The notes beneath the pieces were generated by a model, which was given only the letters and a program-made list of their open reading frames with translations, was not told the DNA's origin and made no database searches. This document shows positions 1 through 5,036 of a DNA stretch of 5,036 nucleotides, in pieces. How positions within the stretch are numbered: the stretch's first letter is position 1; each line of letters starts with the position of its first letter. The position numbers and the translations under genes are program-made. This DNA comes from Synergistales bacterium Syner_01 (GTDB lineage Bacteria; Synergistota; Synergistia; Synergistales; Aminobacteriaceae): positions 1 through 5,036 of the forward strand of contig LVBO01000423.1 of the NCBI GenBank assembly GCA_001604435.1. The letters are read 5' to 3'.

Positions 1-15
1 CGCTCTCTGGACGGA

Positions 16-31
16 ATCCTCTTTTGAGGAT
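16..31 (+). terminator. Short stem-loop, possible terminator of an upstream gene
   Basis: The sequence reads ATCCTC, TTTT, GAGGAT, a perfect 6-bp stem with a 4-base loop. A pyrimidine-rich stretch CTCTTTTA follows at about 33-40. This resembles a weak intrinsic terminator for a gene that would end left of the window. The stem is short and the T run is interrupted, so the assignment is tentative. It could equally be a structure in the leader of the chemoreceptor transcript. Confidence 0.25.
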
Positions 32-66
32 ACTCTTTTACCAAACGTATGTGCAAAGAACCTGCG

Positions 67-78
67 AAGAGCGCTCTT
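67..78. repeat. Perfect 12-bp palindrome upstream of the chemoreceptor gene
   Basis: AAGAGCGCTCTT is its own reverse complement and has no spacer. It lies about 45 bases before the start of the chemoreceptor gene. A palindrome in this place could be an operator for a dimeric regulator. With no spacer it is more likely a protein-binding site than an RNA hairpin. No second copy was noticed in the other intergenic gaps, and the role is unproven. Confidence 0.35.
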
Positions 79-110
79 GATCCTGCGCGTTTCCGGCGCC
101 GACATTTTCG

Positions 111-121
111 AGAGAGAGGGG
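111..121 (+). promoter_or_regulatory. Purine-rich ribosome binding site of the chemoreceptor gene
   Basis: The purine run AGAGAGAGGGG lies directly before two in-frame GTG codons at 123 and 126. The core GAGG (116-119) is 3 bases from the first GTG and 6 bases from the second. Spacing therefore slightly favours GTG126, which would shorten the protein by one residue. The nearest in-frame ATG codons are at 150 and 153, and starting there would remove the basic N-terminus before the first membrane helix. Confidence 0.5.
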
Positions 122-122
122 T

Positions 123-2291
123 GTGGTGAAATTGAAACTGAGAACCAAGATGATGGCGTGGATTCTTCCCGCGGTGCTGTTGGTTTTTGTGGCGGGGTTG
201 GGGGCGCTTGCGTATAGTGCGCAGTCGATGCTTCTCGAGGAAGCGCGCGACAAAGCGGAGGAGATGGCGTGGCGTTATTCCGCCCGCGTAACGGAGCGGA
301 TGGAGCAGGCCGCCGATATCGCGCTGTTTCTTCGGGACGCCATTCTGGTGCTTCGCGCACGCGGAGAGGCAATTCCCAGAGAAACCTACACGGAACTTTT
401 CAAGGAAATCGTACGAAACACTCCCTCCCTGTTCGGCATGTACACGGCTTGGGAGCCCGATGCTTTCGACGGGAAGGACGAGGAGCATAAAAACACGCCG
501 GATCATGACCACACGGGGCGCTACGTTCCCTGGGTGGCGAAGGCGGGCGGCAAGGTCTACGTTCAGCCGTGCTCGGCCTATTACAATCCGGACGATCCCG
601 CTTCCGACTGGTATTTCGGAGCAAAAAAAAGCGCGGACCACAGGGCTTACGACCCCGCGACTTGGCAATTTCGGGGCGAAAAGGTAACGGTAGTGGATTA
701 TATCGTTCCCATCCATGAGAACGGGCGTTTCATCGGCTTGATGGCCACCGAGATAGAGATCTCGGATCTCCAGAGCGAGATCGGCTCCATCAGGCCTTAC
801 GAAACGGGTTTCGCCTCCGTGATCACCGGAAGCGGGCTGGTGGTCTCCCATCCCGATTCGTCCGCTCTGGGAAAGCCTTTCGAAACGCCCCGCAAAGACG
901 CCATGCTCGAATCGATCAACGCCGGCGCCGTCTTCGCGGTGGAAGAGGATGCGCCATCCTCCGGAGCACGCGTTCTCCAAATATACGTTCCCGTGCCTAT
1001 CTCTCGAACCGGGCAGTTCTGGGCTTTTCTGGTCACGATTCCCCTCGACAAGGTTTTTGCGCCGGTACGCCGCATGATATGGATCGCCGGCCTCATCGCC
1101 CTGGCGGGCGTCTTGATTCTTGGATGCGTCCTCTGGTGCATCTCGGGACGAATCACCGGCCCTCTCCGCCGGGTGGCCGCGCTGACCGAACGGGCCGGCA
1201 AGGGAGATCTCTCCATATCCCGCAAGGATTTCCGGATCGACTCGAGAGACGAACTCGGCATAATGGCGGACGCGCTCGGCGCGATGCTTTCCGCTCAGCG
1301 CGACGCCATGCTTTCCGCCATGAACTCCGCGCACGTTACGAACACCCGTTCGGAGAGTCTTGCGGCCTTGGCGGAGGAGACAAGCGCCACGATGGATCAT
1401 ATTCTCGAACTGATCCGCGAAGTCGCGGCCCTCTCCGAAGAGAATGCGGCGGCTTTGGAAGAGGTCAACGCCGGACTCGCGGAGACCACCAACGGGGCGA
1501 ATCTCTCGGCCGGATCGGCTGTCGCCGGATCCGAGGCGGCGGAGCATGTCCGCGCTCTCTCCGAAGCGACCGGAGAATCCATGGCATCGACGGTGGAGCG
1601 CATAGAGCAGGTGCGGCGCCTGACCGAAAAAAGCCGGACGGAGATCGAGACTCTGGCGGAATCCGTCAACAGAGTGACGAGTTTTGTAGACACTATTACA
1701 AACATCGCCGACCAGACCAATCTGCTGGCTCTGAACGCCGCCATCGAGGCGGCGCGCGCGGGAGAAGCGGGCAGAGGGTTCGCCGTGGTGGCCGAAGAAG
1801 TCCGCAAACTTGCTGAAGAATCTTCCCGGGCCGCGGGAGAGGTTCACGCGATCATCGGAACGCTCCGGGAAAACGCACGCGTCTCGGTGGATTCCGCGGA
1901 AGCGACATCCGGAATCGTCGAGAGCGCCATGTCGGAAGTGAAAAAGGCGCGGGAACAGCTTCAAGACGCTCTGCAAGCGGTCCGCACCATTAACGATCAG
2001 ATGCGGAGCATCGCCTCGACATCGCGCGAACAGGCGACCTCCTGCGCCGAAATGGCCCACGCTGTGGATAAGGTGACCGAGGGAAGCGCCGTCATGGCCG
2101 AGCGGGCGAGAAATATGAAAGTCAGCGCCGAAGAGACGTCCAAGGCGTCCGAGAGCACCGCGCAGGAAGCGGAGGAACTCAACAAGGCCGCATTGGCTCT
2201 GGAAAAGATCCTCTCTTTCTTCAAGCTTCACGAAAATGCGGCGCAAACCATAGTCCCCGTCGATGCGCGCGCGGAATCGCGTCGGAAGTAA
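123..2291 (+). CDS. Methyl-accepting chemotaxis protein with dCache_1 sensor, HAMP and signalling domain
   Basis: This is a complete 722-residue transmembrane chemoreceptor that senses a ligand outside the inner membrane and controls CheA through CheW. A basic N-terminus precedes membrane helix 1 (about 13-33). The region from about 35 to 312 is a double Cache (dCache_1) sensor, with the family's FDGKD (115-119), TGRY-PW (131-137), DWYFGAKKS (162-170) and VDYIVPI (191-197) stretches. Membrane helix 2 spans about 318-341 and the HAMP domain about 342-395. The cytoplasmic coiled coil has its hairpin tip near EAARAGEAGRGFAVVAEEVR (542-561), the most conserved part of the family. Two stretches fit the methylation-site consensus: 414-423 (E418, E419) and 442-451 (E446, E447). 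The C-terminus lacks a CheR-docking pentapeptide of the NWETF type. The ligand cannot be read from the sequence. The position two residues before W163, where the dCache amino-acid-binding motif has Arg, is Ser161. The next gene follows after 42 bases on the same strand. Confidence 0.97.
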   Translation: MVKLKLRTKMMAWILPAVLLVFVAGLGALAYSAQSMLLEEARDKAEEMAWRYSARVTERMEQAADIALFLRDAILVLRARGEAIPRETYTELFKEIVRNTPSLFGMYTAWEPDAFDGKDEEHKNTPDHDHTGRYVPWVAKAGGKVYVQPCSAYYNPDDPASDWYFGAKKSADHRAYDPATWQFRGEKVTVVDYIVPIHENGRFIGLMATEIEISDLQSEIGSIRPYETGFASVITGSGLVVSHPDSSALGKPFETPRKDAMLESINAGAVFAVEEDAPSSGARVLQIYVPVPISRTGQFWAFLVTIPLDKVFAPVRRMIWIAGLIALAGVLILGCVLWCISGRITGPLRRVAALTERAGKGDLSISRKDFRIDSRDELGIMADALGAMLSAQRDAMLSAMNSAHVTNTRSESLAALAEETSATMDHILELIREVAALSEENAAALEEVNAGLAETTNGANLSAGSAVAGSEAAEHVRALSEATGESMASTVERIEQVRRLTEKSRTEIETLAESVNRVTSFVDTITNIADQTNLLALNAAIEAARAGEAGRGFAVVAEEVRKLAEESSRAAGEVHAIIGTLRENARVSVDSAEATSGIVESAMSEVKKAREQLQDALQAVRTINDQMRSIASTSREQATSCAEMAHAVDKVTEGSAVMAERARNMKVSAEETSKASESTAQEAEELNKAALALEKILSFFKLHENAAQTIVPVDARAESRRK

Positions 2292-2333
2292 TCCGCGCGC
2301 GACATAGAGCTCTTTGAAAGGGAGGAAAAATAC

Positions 2334-3320
2334 ATGGAGTACGGAAGTCTTCTGCTGTTGTTCGACCAGGAGAACCCCTGCTGGACGGAGGAGCTTGTGC
2401 GCATCGCCGAAGAAGATCCCGCGCCGCTCGTACGGATGCTCGACGAGGGACTGCTCGCGAAGGAGAACGAACTCTTCTTCCTGACCGGCGCCGGGAGAGA
2501 GGCCTTCAGCGAGGAAGCGGCGGCGAACTACCTGCCCGCCGTTCCGGGAACCCCCGGGCCGGACGCCGGAAAGGATCTTTTTCTGACGCGCCTCCGCCTG
2601 CTGCTCGAAAAAAAGCACATCCAGCGCTGGGGGGTGAAGGAATTCGTCCCGTCAGCGCGCTTCCCGATTCCGCCGCTGCAGGACGACGAGATCTTTACCC
2701 GTTCCTCCGGTTTCGAATGGCTCTGGCCCTCCTCCCCCCTCTGCGCGCAGATGCGCGAGGACTGGCCTCTCACGGGCCTCGCCGCCCGAAGAGAAGCGCC
2801 GCCGAGCCCGGACGCCGCCCCGAAGTGGTTCGAGGCGAAGGGGACCTACCCCGCGTACTTCGAGGCGGACCTGCTCCACCTCAGCCGCTACGACTTTCAG
2901 GCGTACGCGCACATCCCCCGCTCCCCCAACGACCCGTGGGGCATCCTGAACGCCGACCGCTTCTTCTGCATGCGGGCTTCCGCCCCGGAGGCGGGGAATC
3001 TCGACGGATACCTCGCGACGACGGGACGCTTCCAGCTCGCGCTCGAAGTGCTCCGCCGCATGGTGCTCCCGGGCTACATCGACCTCGACAGCTTCGATCA
3101 GGACGGCATCAACTGGCTGCTCTTCGTCTTCGATCACGAGGAGGAAGCCGAAGCGTGCGTTTCCCTCCTCGCCCCGTTCGGGCTCGACCTGATACGCGGC
3201 TCCATGCCGATGGATGTCTGGGCGCTCAGCTTCGAGGCGCTCGTGAACTTTTCTCCAAAGGCGGAGACGATCCACGACCTGATCCCGGTCATCGGGAGGC
3301 CCGTCGTTAGAACTCCCTGA
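2334..3320 (+). CDS. Hypothetical protein, 328 residues, possible winged-helix-like N-terminus
   Basis: I do not recognise this protein. The ATG start is well supported: AAAGGGAGG (2317-2325) lies 8 bases upstream. The protein has no signal peptide or membrane segment and should be cytoplasmic. Residues 1-60 look like a small winged-helix-type fold: a leading strand or helix (5-10), a helix (18-27), a helix running into DEGLL (29-41), then a hairpin-like ELFFLTGAGREAF (46-58). That N-terminal reading is pattern-based only. A Pro/Gly-rich linker (68-79) joins it to a region rich in aromatic residues. Landmarks there are FEWLW (127-131), KWFEAKGTYPAYFEADLLHL (164-183), DPWGILNADRFF (200-211) and the acidic NWLLFVFDHEEEAEAC (260-275). 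There are nine Trp residues in all, and no catalytic motif is obvious. The gene sits 42 bases after the chemoreceptor and 117 bases before the YjfB-like gene, so a motility-linked role is possible by context alone. Base composition matches the neighbours, with no sign of transfer. Confidence 0.85.
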   Translation: MEYGSLLLLFDQENPCWTEELVRIAEEDPAPLVRMLDEGLLAKENELFFLTGAGREAFSEEAAANYLPAVPGTPGPDAGKDLFLTRLRLLLEKKHIQRWGVKEFVPSARFPIPPLQDDEIFTRSSGFEWLWPSSPLCAQMREDWPLTGLAARREAPPSPDAAPKWFEAKGTYPAYFEADLLHLSRYDFQAYAHIPRSPNDPWGILNADRFFCMRASAPEAGNLDGYLATTGRFQLALEVLRRMVLPGYIDLDSFDQDGINWLLFVFDHEEEAEACVSLLAPFGLDLIRGSMPMDVWALSFEALVNFSPKAETIHDLIPVIGRPVVRTP

Positions 3321-3340
3321 AGACGAAGACTCCACGGAGC

Positions 3341-3394
3341 GTCGTCGGTCCGAAGGAGCTCGATCCGCCGGGTTATTTTTCGAGGCCCGACGAC
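3341..3394 (+). repeat. Interrupted inverted repeat in the gap before the YjfB-like gene
   Basis: GTCGTCGGTCC (3341-3351) and GGCCCGACGAC (3384-3394) pair at 10 of 11 positions and would enclose a 32-base loop. The loop contains the T-rich stretch TTATTTTT (3373-3380). Part of the left arm (3343-3348) could instead pair, with one mismatch, with CCGCCG (3365-3370) just before that T-rich stretch, which would look like a weak terminator for the upstream gene. The two pairings exclude each other. The structure could end transcription from the unknown gene, or be a leader structure of the small gene, or be fortuitous in GC-rich DNA. Confidence 0.3.
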
Positions 3395-3422
3395 CGAGAA
3401 GTAAAAGAAACGAATCCCCGAA

Positions 3423-3432
3423 AAGGAGGTGA
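3423..3432 (+). promoter_or_regulatory. Near-ideal Shine-Dalgarno sequence that fixes the YjfB-like start
   Basis: AAGGAGGTGA matches the anti-Shine-Dalgarno end of 16S rRNA along its full length. Its GGAGG core (3425-3429) is 8 bases before ATG3438. An in-frame GTG at 3429 overlaps the last base of this core and so cannot be the start served by it. The site therefore decides for the ATG and suggests high translation of the small protein. Confidence 0.8.
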
Positions 3433-3437
3433 GGCGC

Positions 3438-3611
3438 ATGGATATGGGCATGGTACAGAACGTCATGGCGACCAGCCAGGCCAACACGATGGCCCAAGTG
3501 GGCATTTCGGTCCAGAAGAAGGCCATGGACATGATGGAACTTCAGGGTCAGATGCTCCATGAGATGATGGCCTCCATGGGGATCGGCCAGAACCTGGACA
3601 TCCAGGGCTAG
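3438..3611 (+). CDS. yjfB: YjfB-family putative motility protein, 57 residues
   Basis: This small soluble protein resembles the YjfB family, which is annotated as putative motility protein, is usually about 60 residues long and has no defined biochemical activity. The family pattern is a short Met-Asp start, then a helix with S-Q-A (13-15), then a V/I-S-V-x-KKAMD segment (23-31), then a Met-rich helix ending in HEMMASMG (41-48). All of this is visible here. Twelve of 57 residues are Met, and there is no Cys, Trp, Phe, Tyr, Pro or Arg. The start is ATG3438, chosen by the strong ribosome binding site. A perfect hairpin follows 9 bases after the stop. The 117-base gap upstream makes a separate promoter possible. 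A poor sigma70-like pair (TTCGAG 3379-3384, TAAAAG 3402-3407) is the best I can find, and I see no flagellar sigma28-type site. The neighbours, a chemoreceptor and FapA, support a motility role. Confidence 0.85.
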   Translation: MDMGMVQNVMATSQANTMAQVGISVQKKAMDMMELQGQMLHEMMASMGIGQNLDIQG

Positions 3612-3620
3612 GCCGATGCG

Positions 3621-3650
3621 GCGAAGGGGGGCGGAAACGCCCCCCTTCGC
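3621..3650. terminator. Perfect 13-bp GC-rich hairpin with GAAA loop between convergent genes
   Basis: GCGAAGGGGGGCG (3621-3633), loop GAAA, and CGCCCCCCTTCGC (3638-3650) form a perfect 13-bp stem. On the plus strand the loop is a GNRA-type tetraloop, which is unusually stable. The hairpin starts 9 bases after the YjfB-like stop and lies 23 bases beyond the FapA stop, so it can serve transcripts from both sides. No T tract follows on either strand, so it is not a textbook intrinsic terminator. It may also act as a 3'-end protector against exonucleases or as a barrier between converging transcripts. Confidence 0.7.
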
Positions 3651-3673
3651 ATGTGACGACTCTCTCCGCCGCG

Positions 3674-5036
3674 TTACGCGTCGAACGGTTTGACTTTGAT
3701 TTCTCCCTCGTCGTACAGAAGCGCGCCGAACTTGAACTCCTCCCGTACCCGGTAGGTGATCCCGCGGATCGACACGGAGATGCCGGGGTAGCAGGTACCT
3801 CTGACCCGGACCGCGCCGCGTTCGCGCTTTCGCTCCATATCGGCCTCGAGCAGAGCCGCTTCGTCCCCCAGCTGCTTCATCGACGCCTTGCACGAAAAAG
3901 CGGTCCGGGTCAGCTTGCCCAGCATCGCACGCTTTTCGTCGTCCAGTCCTTTTTCGGCCTCAGTCTGCTTCAGGAAGGCGATGTTCTTCTCGACCTTCTC
4001 AAGAGTATCCGTCGTCTGGGCGAGCTCCTTCCGCAGGAAATCCCGCCGCCCCACCTGTTCCGGCAGCGCGCCGACGGTAATCTCCGTCTTCGTGCCCATT
4101 TCGCTGCCGAGCGTGGCGCAGACGACTTCGCTCCCTGCCTGTATCTTCCCTCCGGCGATCTGCGATTTCTTCCCGCCGGAGACGACGAGCTTTCCTCCGC
4201 ATCGGCAGTCGCTGTGAAGCAGCGCGTTCTTGATCAGGATGTCGCCGTCCGCGAAGAGCGTGGCCTGGTCGGCGAAGTCCGCCGCGATAGTGCCCTTCGC
4301 CTCGACCTTCCCCTTGCCGACGCCGCGAATGCCGCCGACGACGGTGATATTCCCTCCTGCGATCAGAAACGCGCCCTCGACGGTGCCGTTCACCGTGATG
4401 TTCTCGGAGGCCCGGACTTCGAATCCGTCCCGGACGACCCCCTTCACCACGACCGATCCGGGAAAGTCGATGTTTCCGGTGCTGTAGTCGACGTCGCCGT
4501 TCACTTCAAAAACCGGAAGCACCTGGAGCCGCCCGTTGACCTCCGTCAGATGCCCCTCGACGGCGGCGAGCAGCGAGAGGCCGTCCTCCGAAACAACCGT
4601 TCCGGAACCGGCCGGAAACGACTTGTCCTTGCCGTTCTTGGCTCCAAGCGTGCCGCCCCGGACGTTCTTCCCCTCCACGCCGTCCGACGCGGGCGTCTTG
4701 GTCGCGAGCACGTCTCCGGCATGCACCAGGTTGACGATGCCCAAATTTTTAAGATCCACGTTGCCCTCTTCGTCCTCGACCGGCCCTCTGCGCCCGTCGG
4801 TTCCGACCACGATCTCCACGACCGCGTCCTTCCCCTGGACGGCGGGAGTGCCCCGGGCAACCTCGACGTAGTCGTCGAACAGCCTCTCGGCGCACAGTCT
4901 TTCCAGCGCGCTCCGGTCGATCCCGAACACCGCGCCGTGCCTGTGAAGCTGCTCCTCCAGCGCATCGGGCGAAGGAAGGGCGCCGCCGATGGAGGGAGGA
5001 GAGACCAGAAGCGAGACCGACATGGAGTCCTTCGCC
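3674..5036 (-). CDS. fapA: FapA family (DUF342) polymer-forming scaffold protein, probably 5'-partial
   Basis: Residues are numbered from the Met codon at 5021-5023, which gives 449 residues. The N-terminal domain (about 1-165) has VARGTPAVQGKDA (55-67) and GDVLATKTPASDGVEGKNV (103-121), both typical of DUF342. A right-handed beta-helix follows (about 172-318), with repeated hydrophobic-Gly turns such as GNIDFPGSVVVKGVV (183-197), ENITVNGTVEGAFLIAGGNI (207-226) and GKGKVEAKGTI (236-246). Residues 322-400 form a charged coiled coil, and a short beta-rich tail ends in KPFDA. FapA of Vibrio vulnificus is linked to flagellation and binds the sugar-transport protein EIIA-Glc, but the general role of the family is unclear. 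The frame stays open to the window edge. The codons before the Met read A-K-D-S, and D-S-M-S-V-S-L matches the usual family opening D-G-(M/L)-x-A-x-L. The Met is therefore probably internal and the true start lies outside. Cysteines C273 and C275 are close together in the helix. The gene converges on the YjfB-like gene. Confidence 0.93.
   Translation of the reverse strand, partial: AKDSMSVSLLVSPPSIGGALPSPDALEEQLHRHGAVFGIDRSALERLCAERLFDDYVEVARGTPAVQGKDAVVEIVVGTDGRRGPVEDEEGNVDLKNLGIVNLVHAGDVLATKTPASDGVEGKNVRGGTLGAKNGKDKSFPAGSGTVVSEDGLSLLAAVEGHLTEVNGRLQVLPVFEVNGDVDYSTGNIDFPGSVVVKGVVRDGFEVRASENITVNGTVEGAFLIAGGNITVVGGIRGVGKGKVEAKGTIAADFADQATLFADGDILIKNALLHSDCRCGGKLVVSGGKKSQIAGGKIQAGSEVVCATLGSEMGTKTEITVGALPEQVGRRDFLRKELAQTTDTLEKVEKNIAFLKQTEAEKGLDDEKRAMLGKLTRTAFSCKASMKQLGDEAALLEADMERKRERGAVRVRGTCYPGISVSIRGITYRVREEFKFGALLYDEGEIKVKPFDA

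Noticed and set aside
25..53. A sigma70-like promoter pair, TTGAGG and TATGTG with 17-base spacing, upstream of the chemoreceptor
   Set aside because: The -10 element matches only partly, and the -35 overlaps the stem-loop at 16-31. It is too weak to annotate, although the chemoreceptor probably has a promoter somewhere in this leader.
98..105. GCCGACAT, similar to the flagellar sigma28 -10 element GCCGATAA/T
   Set aside because: No TAAA element lies at the required distance upstream (the position holds GATC), and the start point would fall next to the ribosome binding site.
465..521. A His/Asp-rich stretch in the chemoreceptor sensor (about residues 115-133) that suggested a metal site
   Set aside because: FDGKD, a following His-Asp and TGRY/F-PW are, to my knowledge, common in this type of dCache_1 chemoreceptor, so the stretch is a family feature rather than something unusual.
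1079..1816. A 245-codon plus-strand frame inside the chemoreceptor gene
   Set aside because: It is a shifted reading of the chemoreceptor coding sequence, with an Arg/Gly-rich translation and no domain. The chemoreceptor frame carries the conserved HAMP and signalling domains across the same bases.
2306..2313. The 8-bp palindrome AGAGCTCT between the chemoreceptor and the unknown gene
   Set aside because: It is too short to be meaningful without other copies or support. It lies in a 42-base gap whose main content is the ribosome binding site of the next gene.
3429..3437. GTG at 3429 as the start of the YjfB-like gene, giving 60 residues
   Set aside because: It overlaps the GGAGG core of the ribosome binding site. 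ATG3438 has ideal spacing and yields the Met-Asp beginning seen in the family.
2652..3893. A 413-codon open frame on the minus strand, antisense to the unknown gene, the YjfB-like gene and the end of FapA
   Set aside because: Its translation is Arg/Gly/His-rich and low in information, it runs through the intergenic hairpin and overlaps the FapA 3' end, and it is antisense to well-supported genes. Long spurious frames are expected in GC-rich DNA.

Overview
This is a GC-rich bacterial window that holds four protein genes and no mobile element, CRISPR array, tRNA or rRNA that I can see. Three of the four genes belong to families tied to motility or chemotaxis: a transmembrane methyl-accepting chemotaxis protein, a very small YjfB-type putative motility protein, and a FapA/DUF342 polymer-scaffold protein. 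The fourth is a 328-residue protein of unknown function. The style of the chemoreceptor and the pairing of a YjfB-like protein with FapA fit a flagellated anaerobe such as a member of Synergistota. That placement is inferred from protein style only and is not proven by any marker gene here.

Layout from left to right: positions 1-122 are a leader with a short stem-loop (16-31) and a perfect 12-bp palindrome (67-78). The chemoreceptor (123-2291, +) is followed after 42 bases by the unknown protein (2334-3320, +), which has its own strong ribosome binding site. The two could be co-transcribed. A 117-base gap with an interrupted inverted repeat leads to the 57-residue YjfB-like gene (3438-3611, +), which has an almost ideal Shine-Dalgarno sequence. 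A perfect 13-bp GC-rich hairpin with a GAAA loop (3621-3650) separates it from the convergent FapA gene (minus strand, stop at 3674-3676). FapA stays open to the right edge of the window and probably starts beyond it.

How the genes may work together: the chemoreceptor would sense an unknown small molecule through a periplasmic double Cache domain and signal to CheA/CheW. FapA-family and YjfB-family proteins are associated with flagellar function in other bacteria, although their biochemistry is poorly defined. The unknown protein could be a new accessory factor of this motility neighbourhood, but the only support is gene position and a possible winged-helix-like N-terminus. Nothing in the window amounts to a clearly new multi-gene system. 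The best leads are the unknown protein, the methionine-rich small protein, and the RNA-like structures in the two intergenic gaps that flank it.
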